DNA from: Paracoccaceae bacterium
GTDB lineage: Bacteria; Pseudomonadota; Alphaproteobacteria; Rhodobacterales; Rhodobacteraceae
Direction of reading: 5' to 3'
Length of the DNA: 64,000 bases
NCBI GenBank assembly: GCA_027492585.1
Contig: JAPUEK010000051.1
Coordinates: 1-64,000, forward strand
Shown: positions 26,570-34,940 of the stretch, in pieces
How the letters are laid out: each line of letters opens with the position of its first letter
Numbering within the stretch: the stretch's first letter is position 1
Translations under genes and position numbers: made by a program
The notes under the pieces: generated by a model
Told to the model about the DNA's origin: nothing
Seen by the model: only the letters and a program-made list of their open reading frames with translations
Database searches by the model: none

Positions 26570-27928
26570 TTATGATCCGATGATCAGTGCCGGCGCACGG
26601 CGCAGGTGCCAGTCGGTCGACGCCTGCCACCAGGCGCCGATCGTGAAAAGCCGCGCTTCCTGCCACCAGGGCGCCTCGAAAAGGGCGCCGATGGGCATAC
26701 CCGCCGAGGTGAAACCACAGGGCAAGGACAGGCCCGGCGTTCCCGCCAGCCCGCCGCCATAGGTGAAGCGGGTGAAATGGCGCGTCGTGTCTTCGAGATG
26801 TGCGCCGTCTTCAATCGGCGCGGAGGGCGCGGGCGTCGTGGGCATCAGCAGGACATCGACCTGACGGAACAGCCCGGCCAGCATCTGCCGCCAGCGTTCC
26901 CGGAACCGCAGGGCCTGGGCATACTGTACGCCGGTGACGGCGCGGCCCTTGATCATGCGTTCGTAGACCTGGTCCGAGATATCGTCCCGCCGCTGGTCCA
27001 GCGCCGTTTCGTGCAAAGCGCAGGCATCAGCCAGAATCATGCGCGTGGCATGGGCGTGGGCGATCTCTGCCCCGGGAAGCGAGACCGGCACGATCTTGGC
27101 CCCAGTCATTTCCAGCGCGGCGCGCATCTGAGCCAGGGCTTCGGCAATCTCGGGGTGGATGTCGTCGCAGTAGAAGTGATCCGGCACCCCGATGTGCAGT
27201 CCGGCCACACTGGCCGACCCGTCCCAGGCGGTGACCGGGCGGTCGATGCTGTGCGGGTCTTCCGGGTCGTACCCCGCGATCGCCTGATAGACTGCCGCCA
27301 CGTCCTGCACGCGCCGGGCAATCGGGCCTACCGTGTCGAAGGATTCACTGACCGGCAGGACGCCGGTGTTCGGCACCCGGCCGTGCGTCGGTCGCAGCCC
27401 TGTGACCCCACAAAGCGCCGAGGGCATCCGGACCGATCCTCCGGTATCGGTGCCAAGGCTTGCCACGCCGAAGTCCAGCGCGACAGAGGCCGCCGAGCCG
27501 CCGCTGGACCCACCTGGTACGCATGTGTCGTCCCAGGGGTTGCGGCACTGACCGCCAATGGCATCGGTGGTACGCAGGCCGAAGGCCAGCTCCATCATCG
27601 CGGCCTTGCCAAGCACCACCGCCCCTGCCGCGCGCAGGCGCGCAACCACCGTGGCATCGCGGCCGGGGACTCGGTCGGCAAAGAGCCGCGAGCCGCAGGC
27701 TGTCCGCAGACCGGCGGTGTCGATGTTGTCTTTGACCGTGACCATCATGCCCGCCAGCGCGCCGGACCCGACCGCACTTGCTGCCGCCGCGGCGCGCGCG
27801 CCTGACGGATCTGGTGTCACCATGGCGCGGAAGCGCGGGTTCAGGAGCGCGATCCTGCCCAGATCTGCCTCGACCCGCTCGGCCGCAGTCAAGGGCGTCT
27901 TCTGGATGATGGGTCCGGACGTCGTCAT
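26570..27928 (-). CDS. amidase signature-family hydrolase
   Basis: A 452-residue amidase. The Ser-cisSer-Lys triad is visible: Lys in MMVTVKDNID, Ser in GTDTGGSVRMP and Ser in GGSSGGSAASVALDFG. The start at 27928 (MTTSGPIIQK) is chosen because its ATG overlaps the TGA of the preceding deacetylase gene; the open frame extends upstream only through that gene. It should hydrolyse an amide or half-amide in the cytoplasm. Together with the deacetylase/imidase and isochorismatase enzymes before it, it suggests stepwise removal of ammonia from a cyclic or acyclic amide. Confidence 0.88.
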   Translation of the reverse strand: MTTSGPIIQKTPLTAAERVEADLGRIALLNPRFRAMVTPDPSGARAAAAASAVGSGALAGMMVTVKDNIDTAGLRTACGSRLFADRVPGRDATVVARLRAAGAVVLGKAAMMELAFGLRTTDAIGGQCRNPWDDTCVPGGSSGGSAASVALDFGVASLGTDTGGSVRMPSALCGVTGLRPTHGRVPNTGVLPVSESFDTVGPIARRVQDVAAVYQAIAGYDPEDPHSIDRPVTAWDGSASVAGLHIGVPDHFYCDDIHPEIAEALAQMRAALEMTGAKIVPVSLPGAEIAHAHATRMILADACALHETALDQRRDDISDQVYERMIKGRAVTGVQYAQALRFRERWRQMLAGLFRQVDVLLMPTTPAPSAPIEDGAHLEDTTRHFTRFTYGGGLAGTPGLSLPCGFTSAGMPIGALFEAPWWQEARLFTIGAWWQASTDWHLRRAPALIIGS

Positions 27929-28863
27929 CAGATCGTGACCTTTGCCTGCTGTTCGTTCCAGTTCCGGGCGATGTCGATGCGGCGGCAAATCCAGGCGCCC
28001 TTGTCTTGTGCGTACTTGATGAACTCTTCCAGCGCCTGTGCGCGGCTGGCCTGACCAATCAGGCGCGCATGGAGACCGATCGACATCATCTTGGGATGCG
28101 TGGCCCCCTCTTCCCACAGGAAGTCGAAACCGCGCTTGAGATTGTCGAGGAAGTCGGCAGGAGAGCCGTAGCTGGGCAAAAGCCCGAACTTCCCGTCGTT
28201 GTAGGTGAAGGAATAGGGTATGACGAGGTGATCCTTGCCCTTCACCTTGGTGTAATAGGGCAGATCGTCGTTATAGGCGTCCGAGTCATAGACAAAGCCG
28301 CCTTCCTCCACCACCAGTTCGCGGGTGTTCACCGAGGGTCCATAGCGGCAGTACCAGCCTTCCGGACGCGACCCCGTGGTTTCGGTGATCGACGCGATGG
28401 CCCACCGCATATGCTCGGCCTCCTGCTCGCGGGTGAGGTTGAACACCTCTTCCCAGCGCCAGCCGTGGCAGCAGACATCCAGCCCCGCCTCGCGGATCCA
28501 GTGGCCGACCTCGCGGTTCTGTTCCAGCGCGACGGCGCAGGCGAAGAAGGTGGCTGGCACCTTGTTGCGGGTGAATATCCGCTCCAGCCGCCAGATCCCC
28601 GCGCGCGAGCCGTATTCGAAAACAGACTCGGTCGCGAGGTCGCGCTTGGACGGGTCCATTGTATATATGACTTCGCCCAGTCCGTCATTCCGCCCGTCAC
28701 CGGCGGGATGCGACATCTCCGAGCCTTCCTCGTAATTGACGATGATGTTCACCGCCACCCGCGCACCGTCAGGCCATTTCGCCTGCGGGATGTTGCGGCC
28801 ATAGCCCACGAAGTCGCGTTCGGGTCCGGCGATCTTCTGCATTTCGAACGGTTTGTAGGTCAT
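27928..28863 (-). CDS. polysaccharide-deacetylase-fold hydrolase (PuuE allantoinase / cyclic imidase-like)
   Basis: A 311-residue NodB-fold protein of the PuuE group. VAVNIIVNYEEGSE, KVPATFFACAVALEQN, EAGLDVCCHGWRWEEV and MMSIGLHARLIGQASRA are the usual conserved blocks, with the metal or catalytic His in CCHGW and GLHAR. There is no signal peptide, so it is not a cell-wall enzyme. Related proteins include allantoinase PuuE and, from memory, cyclic imide hydrolases. It is translationally coupled to the amidase, which fits ring opening followed by half-amide hydrolysis; that is inference from context. Confidence 0.8.
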   Translation of the reverse strand: MTYKPFEMQKIAGPERDFVGYGRNIPQAKWPDGARVAVNIIVNYEEGSEMSHPAGDGRNDGLGEVIYTMDPSKRDLATESVFEYGSRAGIWRLERIFTRNKVPATFFACAVALEQNREVGHWIREAGLDVCCHGWRWEEVFNLTREQEAEHMRWAIASITETTGSRPEGWYCRYGPSVNTRELVVEEGGFVYDSDAYNDDLPYYTKVKGKDHLVIPYSFTYNDGKFGLLPSYGSPADFLDNLKRGFDFLWEEGATHPKMMSIGLHARLIGQASRAQALEEFIKYAQDKGAWICRRIDIARNWNEQQAKVTI

Positions 28864-28879
28864 CGGGTCTCCCTTCCTG

Positions 28880-29593
28880 TCAGTCGGTCGCGGCGCGACC
28901 GTTCAGGTTGTGCAGATAGGCAAGGACTTCGTTCACCGGCATGACATCGCCGTAGCTGCGGTTCATGTCGAAGAGGTTCAGCTGATGCGAAAGCGGCAGG
29001 CGGTCATAGACGGCCTCTTCCGGGATCACGGTGAAAAAATTGTACTGTTCGCTGTCCACCACCGTCGCGCGGACGCAGTTCGAGGTCGAGCCGCCGACGA
29101 TGATGCAGGTATCGACCTGCCGGTCGATGAGCAGCGAAATCAGGGGCGTACCGAAGAAGGCGCTCTTCTTCTTCTTGTCCAGCACGATCTCGGTCGGAAG
29201 CGGCCTCAAGTCATCGACGATCTCGGCGCCGTGGGTGCCACCGAAGTAGAGATTCCCGCCCCGTCCTACGCCCGCGCCGATCTTGCGGTGGAACATGCCC
29301 ACGTCATCGTTCACCGGATCGACGACAAACCGGGTGTAGATCACCGGGATGCCCGCTGCGCGCGCAGCGTCGAGCAGGCGTTTCATCTGGTCGGTCGCGG
29401 CAAAGGCGACCTCGCCGCAGGCCAGCGGATACTTCTCGGCATTGTCCGGCGCACCGCGGATGCCGCACATGTAGTATTGGCAGTCGATCAGGATCAGCGC
29501 CGGGCGCTTGCCCACGCCCGCCCGCTGCGCCCATTTGCCCCGCGCCATCACCGCGCGGTCGGCATCGGTCAGGATCTTGTCCCAGTTTGCCAT
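28880..29593 (-). CDS. isochorismatase-family cysteine hydrolase
   Basis: A 237-residue isochorismatase-fold amidohydrolase of the N-carbamoylsarcosine amidase/maleamate amidase kind. The Asp-Lys-Cys triad is in LILIDCQYYM (about 34-43), VLDKKKKSAFFGT and SNCVRATVVDS. The start at 29593 (MANWDKIL) overlaps the TGA of the CoA-transferase gene. It likely releases ammonia, and perhaps carbon dioxide, from a carbamoyl or amide intermediate. It sits 16 bases before the deacetylase gene. Confidence 0.85.
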   Translation of the reverse strand: MANWDKILTDADRAVMARGKWAQRAGVGKRPALILIDCQYYMCGIRGAPDNAEKYPLACGEVAFAATDQMKRLLDAARAAGIPVIYTRFVVDPVNDDVGMFHRKIGAGVGRGGNLYFGGTHGAEIVDDLRPLPTEIVLDKKKKSAFFGTPLISLLIDRQVDTCIIVGGSTSNCVRATVVDSEQYNFFTVIPEEAVYDRLPLSHQLNLFDMNRSYGDVMPVNEVLAYLHNLNGRAATD

Positions 29594-30804
29594 CAGACCA
29601 CGCCTTTCGCCCGCAGCGCGCCCACTTCGACCGCAGTTCGCCCCAGAAGCCCGGTCAGGATCGTCTCGGTATCCTGCCCGAGCGTCGGGCCAAGCGAGGC
29701 GATACGGCCGGGGGTTTCCGTCAGGCGCGGCACGACGGCGGGAAGCGCAAGCTCGCCCAACACCGGATGCGAAATACGGGCGATGTTTCCCCGCGCCGCA
29801 TATTGCGGGTCCTCGAAAATCTCGGCGATCGACAAAAGCGGACCACATGGCACCTGGCCCTTGTCGCAGAGCTGAAGGATCTCGTCGCGGTCATGCTTCA
29901 GCGTCCAGTCGGTCACCCACTGGTCGACCTCGCTCCGGGCGGCTTCACGCTGCGCGATGGTACCCCATTTGCCCTTTCCCGCGACTTCCGGCTCGCTTGC
30001 CACCTCGGCGAAGCGGGCGAATATCTTGTCGTTGGTGCAGGCGATTGCGATCCAGCGTCCGTCCTTGGTGGGATAGTGGCTGTGCGGCACGACGTTGACG
30101 GTGCCAGGACCCATGCGTTCGCGGACATAACCCTTGAAGGCATAGGCCGGGGCCAGTTCGTCCAGCAGTCGAAAGATCGATTCATAAAGGCCGATGTCCA
30201 CCACTTGCCCCAGCCCGGATTGCTCGACCGTCCGCAGCGCCATAAGAGCGCCCATGGCACCGAACATGCCCGAAAGGTAGTCCGGCAAGGTGGCGCTGCC
30301 CGGCGTGACAGGCGGCCGGTCGGGATAGCCGGCCAGATAGGAAATCCCGCCAAAGGCATTTGCGATCCGGCCAAAACCCGGCCGGCCGGCATAAGGACCG
30401 GTCTGGCCATAGGCCGAGATGCGGACCATCACCAGTTTCGGGTTGATCGCCTTCAGGACTTCCCAGCCAAGACCCCACCCCTCCATCGTGCCAGGCTGGA
30501 AGTTTTCCACCAGAACATCAGATTTTGCGACCAGGTCCTTTAGGATCTGCGCGCCCTCCGGCGTGCGAAGATCCAGCGTCAGGGACTGTTTGTTGCGCGA
30601 TTCCGACAGCCAGGGCAGGCTGTCGCCGGTTTCGGTCATGGTGCCGAACTTGCGAAGAGGGCAGCCCGTCTGCGGCAGTTCGATCTTGATCACTTCGGCG
30701 CCGAATTCCCCGAGGAAGGTGGCACAGCACGGCCCGGCGATGAAGGTCGCACAATCAAGGACGCGGACGCCCTGCATGGGCATTGGAGCAGCAGTATCGG
30801 TCAT
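29593..30804 (-). CDS. CaiB/BaiF family CoA-transferase
   Basis: A 403-residue class III CoA-transferase. VRVLDCATFIAGPCCATFLGEFGAEVIKIE at the start (split here over residues 14-43), LTLDLRTPEGAQILKDLV with the catalytic Asp region DVLVENFQPG, and MVRISAYGQTGPYA are typical. It moves CoA between carboxylates. It overlaps the HpcH/HpaI gene by 4 bases, so a dicarboxylate formed by amide hydrolysis could be activated here and then cleaved. The donor and acceptor are unknown. Confidence 0.88.
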   Translation of the reverse strand: MTDTAAPMPMQGVRVLDCATFIAGPCCATFLGEFGAEVIKIELPQTGCPLRKFGTMTETGDSLPWLSESRNKQSLTLDLRTPEGAQILKDLVAKSDVLVENFQPGTMEGWGLGWEVLKAINPKLVMVRISAYGQTGPYAGRPGFGRIANAFGGISYLAGYPDRPPVTPGSATLPDYLSGMFGAMGALMALRTVEQSGLGQVVDIGLYESIFRLLDELAPAYAFKGYVRERMGPGTVNVVPHSHYPTKDGRWIAIACTNDKIFARFAEVASEPEVAGKGKWGTIAQREAARSEVDQWVTDWTLKHDRDEILQLCDKGQVPCGPLLSIAEIFEDPQYAARGNIARISHPVLGELALPAVVPRLTETPGRIASLGPTLGQDTETILTGLLGRTAVEVGALRAKGVV

Positions 30805-31730
30805 GCGGGATTACCTTCTGTTGCCTTTCGCTCCTCGACGGCCGCAATGGAAGCGGCAAGGGCAAGGATGCGGCGGGCCTTGTAGACGATGGGATAGTCG
30901 ATGAAGATGCCGCCGACTTCGATGGCAGCGCCTCCGGCGGCCTCGGCCTTCTGGAACGCGTCGAGCACCTGCCGGGCATAGGCCACTTCGTCAGGGTCGG
31001 GACCGAAGATGCGGTTCACCACCGGCACCTGATCGGGGTGGATGCAGACTTTGCCGGTATGGCCCAGCGCTGCGCCGATCTTGCAGTCCTCCTCCAGCGC
31101 CGCAAGATCGCGCACATGCAGGCAGGGACCGTCGATCGGACCCGGCAGACCTGCCCCGCGCGCCGAATAGACCACCCCCCCCCGACCATAGGCCAGCGCG
31201 TCGACGAGTGAGCCGCGTATGGTCGGCCTCGCAAGGTCGGTGCCAAGGTCACCGCTGCCCAGGACGATGCGGATCGTCCGATCGCGGAAGCGCGCTATCT
31301 GGTCGGCTGCGGCGATCCCGCGCGCGGTTTCGACCAGCGCAAGGATCGGTAGCGCGCCAGGTGCCATCCCCTCGCGCTGTTCCGACACCCGGATCAGGCG
31401 ATCAACGATCTCGAGGTCGCGGGGGTCTTCGATCTTGGGCAGAACAAGCGCATCAAGGTCGGGACAGACCGCTGCGGCAATGTCGCCCTCGGTCAAACCC
31501 GTACCCAGCGGGTTCACCCGGATGCAGCGCAACGGGCCACGCAGGCCCGGAAGCGCCGCGCGCGCGATGGCCCTGGCGGGAATCTTTTCGGCATCGGCCA
31601 CGGCGTCCTCAAGGTCGAGCACGATGGCATCGGCCCCCGAGCCGACAAGGCGACGCACCTTGCGCTCCTCATTGGCAGGAGCGAACAGCAGGCTGCGGAT
31701 CAGCGGATCAGGAATTTCTCCGGCCATCAT
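30801..31730 (-). CDS. HpcH/HpaI-family CoA-ester lyase (CitE-like)
   Basis: A 309-residue CitE-type lyase. RSLLFAPANEERKVRRLV, AIVLDLEDAVADAEK, LPKIEDPRDLEIVD, LALVETARGI and GSGDLGTDL are the conserved blocks, giving the Glu and Asp that bind magnesium. Relatives cleave malyl-CoA, citramalyl-CoA or citryl-CoA. The ATG at 31730 overlaps the TGA of the dehydrogenase gene before it; a start three codons earlier is possible. A CoA-transferase next door supports a CoA-ester substrate. No hydratase that would make a hydroxyacyl-CoA is seen in the operon. Confidence 0.85.
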   Translation of the reverse strand: MMAGEIPDPLIRSLLFAPANEERKVRRLVGSGADAIVLDLEDAVADAEKIPARAIARAALPGLRGPLRCIRVNPLGTGLTEGDIAAAVCPDLDALVLPKIEDPRDLEIVDRLIRVSEQREGMAPGALPILALVETARGIAAADQIARFRDRTIRIVLGSGDLGTDLARPTIRGSLVDALAYGRGGVVYSARGAGLPGPIDGPCLHVRDLAALEEDCKIGAALGHTGKVCIHPDQVPVVNRIFGPDPDEVAYARQVLDAFQKAEAAGGAAIEVGGIFIDYPIVYKARRILALAASIAAVEERKATEGNPA

Positions 31731-32770
31731 GCAGCCCACGGATCGAGGATCATGCGACCGAAGAAGTTCCGGCTTTCCATGACCCGGTGCGCCTCGGCCG
31801 CTTCGGCCAGAGGGAACTGGCGGTGGATGACGGGCTTCAGCTTGCCCTCGGCCACCAGCCCCAGCACGGTTTGCACGATGGCCTTGGTCGACCTGCCGCA
31901 GCCGTGCATCGAGATGTGCTTGCGGAAGAATTCTATCATGTCGATTTCGACCTGCTCGCCGGCATGGGCGCCCACCGTCACCAGGCGCCCCCCCAGTGCC
32001 AGCGCGCCGATGCTGTCAATCAGCCGGTCGCCCCCCACCATGTCGAGGGCAATCTCGACCCCGATCCCGTCGGTCAGATCATGGACGGCCTTCGGAATGT
32101 CGGTGGTCGAATAGTTCAACACCTCGTCCGCGCCCATTTCACGGGCAGCCGCAAACTTGGCGTCCGATCCCGTTGTCGCAATGACCCGCGCCCCGGCAAG
32201 CTTGGCGATCTGAATACCCGCCGAACCGACCCCGCTGCCGGCGGCGTTGATCAGCACCGTCTCGCCGACCAGCAGCTTGCCCTCTTCGATCAGCGCCTCC
32301 CAGGCAGTGGCGAAGGCAGTCTGTGCGGCCACGGCCTCTGCGAAGCCAAGGCCCTCCGGAAGGTGGATCACGTTATGCGCCGGGACGCAGGTGAACTGGG
32401 CATATGTACCCCAAGATGTGACACCCAGAACCCCGCTGTTCAGGCAGATGTTCTCCCTGCCGCGAATGCAGTTGCGGCAAGTGCCGCAGGTCAGCAGGAA
32501 ATGGGGCGACACCCGGTCACCCACCTCGAAGCCAGTTACCCCCGGCCCCACCGCCTCGACCACGCCGGCCGAATCCACACCCATCACATGCGGAAACGCC
32601 TGCGCCACGCCGAACAATCCGCGGCGCACATCGGTATCGCAGTGGTTTACTCCAACCGCATGGTTGCGGATCAGGATCTCTCCCGGCCCCGGCTGCGGGG
32701 CCGCGGTCTTCTCAAGCGTCAAGGCTTCCACACCGCCGTACTGCCGCAAGAGGATGGCCTGCATCTCCAT
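31727..32770 (-). CDS. zinc-type alcohol dehydrogenase/quinone oxidoreductase (MDR superfamily)
   Basis: A 347-residue medium-chain dehydrogenase/reductase. The GHE-like region NHAVGVNHCDTDVRRG, the structural-zinc cysteines CGTCRNCIRGRENIC, and the nucleotide-binding AAGSGVGSAGIQIAKLAGA are present. It is the first gene of the ten-gene operon and starts about 195 bases from the divergent GntR regulator. The reaction is a redox step on an alcohol, aldehyde or enoyl compound; no closer call is safe. Confidence 0.85.
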   Translation of the reverse strand: MEMQAILLRQYGGVEALTLEKTAAPQPGPGEILIRNHAVGVNHCDTDVRRGLFGVAQAFPHVMGVDSAGVVEAVGPGVTGFEVGDRVSPHFLLTCGTCRNCIRGRENICLNSGVLGVTSWGTYAQFTCVPAHNVIHLPEGLGFAEAVAAQTAFATAWEALIEEGKLLVGETVLINAAGSGVGSAGIQIAKLAGARVIATTGSDAKFAAAREMGADEVLNYSTTDIPKAVHDLTDGIGVEIALDMVGGDRLIDSIGALALGGRLVTVGAHAGEQVEIDMIEFFRKHISMHGCGRSTKAIVQTVLGLVAEGKLKPVIHRQFPLAEAAEAHRVMESRNFFGRMILDPWAA

Positions 32771-32865
32771 GTATGTACTTTTCTCCCGGATGCTCGACGC
32801 CGATCAGTCGGACGCCCCTGTTGATGACAGGCTAGGGATGGACTTCGATTCTCGTCAAGTCATTT

Positions 32866-32905
32866 GTACGAACTTTTTCAAATTAGATCCCAAAAGTACG
32901 AACTT
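32866..32905 (+). promoter_or_regulatory. direct-repeat operator candidate for the GntR regulator
   Basis: GTACGAACTT occurs at 32866-32875 and again at 32896-32905, exactly 30 bases apart, about three helical turns. The pair lies in the 194-base gap between the divergent operon head (32770) and the gntR start (32965), the expected place for a shared operator. The surrounding sequence is AT-richer than its neighbours. Confidence 0.5.
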
Positions 32906-32964
32906 GACTCCGCCGCTGTTGCTTGTAGCCTTGCGGTCACAATACTCCCGAGGGAAGGTCGAGC

Positions 32965-33717
32965 GTGCAGACAAAAGACGCGGAAGCAGATGGGGATATG
33001 CGCCTGCCCCCGCTTCATGCTCGTGTAACGCGCGATTTGACGGCTGCGATCAACGAGGGCGTGTATCCGGTGGGGTCTCTCCTGCCGACCGAGAATGAGC
33101 TGGCGATCCGTCTGGGCGTGTCGCGTCAGACCGTGAGGCGCGCGATCGACGCGCTGAAGCAGAAGGGGCTGCTCTATTCACAACGCGGGGTCGGCACCCG
33201 GGTCGAGAACGACCGCGTCTTGCGGCGCTTCAGCTACTCCACCCAATCGGTCAACGACTTGTTCAACCTTGCTGCCGGAACCCGGCTGCAACTGGTCTCG
33301 CGCACCAGCTTTCTCGCCGAAGGCTCGTTTGCCCGCACGTTGGGTGTGCCGCTGGGCAGCCGGTGGCTGCATCTGGGATGTGTTCGCTACGCGTTGGACG
33401 ACGACAGGCCCTTCTGCTGGACGGATGTCTATATTGATGCACGCTTTCAGGATGTTATACCCGCACAGTCCAACATCGTCGGGCCGCTGTTCACGCTGAT
33501 CGAGGCACGGACCGGGCAGGCCATCAGCCAGATTCAGCAGCAGGTGCGAGCCGTGGTGCTGAACAAGGCTACCGCCGACCGGATCGAAGCCGATACCGGC
33601 TCGCTCGCACTGGAGGTGGCGCGTCGCTACGTCTTCGGGACCGAGGTTTGCGAGGTTTCGATCAACACTCTTCCCGCCGATCGCTTCACCTATTCGGTGG
33701 ATATTTCTATCCAGTAG
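32965..33717 (+). CDS. GntR-family regulator, UTRA (HutC) type
   Basis: A 250-residue transcription factor. The N-terminal winged helix reads SLLPTENELAIRLGVSRQTVRRAIDALKQKGLLYSQRGVGTRV over residues about 37-80. The rest is a UTRA ligand-binding domain (WLHLGCVRYALDDDRPFCWT, LFTLIEARTGQAI, ALEVARRYV). It is transcribed away from the ten-gene catabolic operon and is its likely regulator, acting at the repeats at 32866-32905. The inducer is probably the imported compound or an early product. Confidence 0.88.
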   Translation: MQTKDAEADGDMRLPPLHARVTRDLTAAINEGVYPVGSLLPTENELAIRLGVSRQTVRRAIDALKQKGLLYSQRGVGTRVENDRVLRRFSYSTQSVNDLFNLAAGTRLQLVSRTSFLAEGSFARTLGVPLGSRWLHLGCVRYALDDDRPFCWTDVYIDARFQDVIPAQSNIVGPLFTLIEARTGQAISQIQQQVRAVVLNKATADRIEADTGSLALEVARRYVFGTEVCEVSINTLPADRFTYSVDISIQ

Positions 33718-34062
33718 GGCAGCCCTGCGCTTGCCCATCCGCCACCTCCATTGCTCCCCAACGTCAGGGCCTAAGGCCGCCCCCATCAAACGGGGACGGC
33801 GACCGGGCCGTGATGGCGTGAGGCATCAGGAACGCAGCGGGATCTCCCACCACACTGGAGAGATCACCCGTGCCGCGTGCGACGCCCGCGACAAAAGCGC
33901 GCCATTGCCGCCGTTTTGTCCATCCGCCGCAAAGCCTGATTTTAATGCATCCGGCAACCGCGCGGGAACCTCCGTTCCCCGCTGCCTGAAGGTCGCAGCA
34001 GTCGCCCGTGCCAGCCTGTCATTGTCAAAAGGAAGCGACCTTCCGACAATCCAGACGTCATG
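33718..34062. other. non-coding gap after gntR
   Basis: About 345 bases with no supported gene. Short frames on both strands lack ribosome binding sites and recognisable motifs. It opens the decayed stretch that continues to about 34.9 kb. Confidence 0.4.
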
Positions 34063-34320
34063 CTAATCCTTCATCCGGGTATTGCCATGCCCCAGCATCA
34101 CCATGGCCTGCAACTTCTCGGCGATGACGGTTTCTCGTGCGTAGGCCCGCAGCCGGGGGGCGGGAAAGTCCAGCCCCTCCCGGATTCGGTCGACACGGAG
34201 GGCATCGAGGTCGAACTCCACACCGTCGTCGGCATCCTGCATCGGGATTTCGCGGAGTATCGACAGCATCGGCTCGGGTTCTGGATCACCGAAGCCAGCA
34301 GATCGAGATCCCGCATGGAC
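34063..34320 (-). pseudogene. AbiEii-type nucleotidyltransferase toxin fragment
   Basis: On the minus strand, MRDLDLL in one frame and GFGDPEPEPMLSILREI, DDGVEFDLDALRVDRIRE, then APRLRAYARETVIAEKLQAM and VMLGHGNTRMKD in the next match AbiEii/AbiGii toxins (RDLDLLG nucleotidyltransferase motif, RLRAYxRETVxAEKxxAM). There is a one-base frameshift after RDLDLL, an internal deletion, and no N- or C-terminal ends. An IS3-type remnant abuts it. It is a dead toxin gene from a former abortive-infection module. Confidence 0.7.
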
Positions 34321-34339
34321 TTGCCTAGAAAATGTGGAG

Positions 34340-34560
34340 AGCACCAACTGAGGAATCAGGAGGTGTTCCATGGGAAACGGGAACCGACCGACGTCGGGGG
34401 TTCGGCGTGAAGCCGTGCGGCTGGTGCTGACCAGCCGCAGGAGGCGGCGGAAGATTGCGGAGGGCCTTGGCATAGAGGTGTCGGCGCTGATGCGGTGGCT
34501 GAGGCGTTCTTCAAGGCCATCAAGCCGGAGTTGATCTGGCCGATCTGCGGTCGGTACTGC
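34340..34560 (+). mobile_element. deleted IS3-family element (OrfA N-terminus joined to an OrfB fragment)
   Basis: An ATG at 34370, with AGGAGG just before it, opens GVRREAVRLVLTSRRRRRKI, AEGLGIEVSALMRWLR, the helix-turn-helix OrfA of IS3-group elements, and stops at 34534. In another frame the same end reads AEAFFKAIKPELIW, which belongs near the C-terminus of the IS3 transposase OrfB. The middle of the element has been lost by deletion, so it cannot transpose. Confidence 0.65.
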
Positions 34561-34940
34561 GCGCCGATTGACAGATGCCCACCATCTTGCATCGTTCAGA
34601 TCGCTGAATCACGGGGGGCAACGGACCGGCGATGGACAGATCCGCCAATGCAGCCGAGGGGATCGGAAGCACGGCGCCATGGTGACATTCGGCGATGGCA
34701 TGGCAGAGGGCCGTTGCAGCTTGCGCCCGTTTCCGGTGGCTTTCATCCTTGAAGTGAACCGCTTCACGATCAGCCTCGGTCGCGCCCGCCGGTGAAGCCG
34801 GGCTTTCATTTCCGACACGGCCCGAAGTCTTCGCCAGACACGGAGTTTCCCTTTGAAATCAAGAAGGGGTTTGGCAGGGTTCGCCAGACCAATATCATGC
34901 TTCCAAGGGTGTTCCTGCCTTCACCGGGGATCGCCCGCCT
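34561..34940. other. non-coding decayed stretch
   Basis: About 380 bases after the IS3 remnant without a supported gene. Minus-strand frames such as one reading HFKDESHRKRAQAATALCHA look like a fragment of some protein but I cannot place it. The stop of the acetylpolyamine-amidohydrolase-like gene lies just to the right. Confidence 0.35.
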
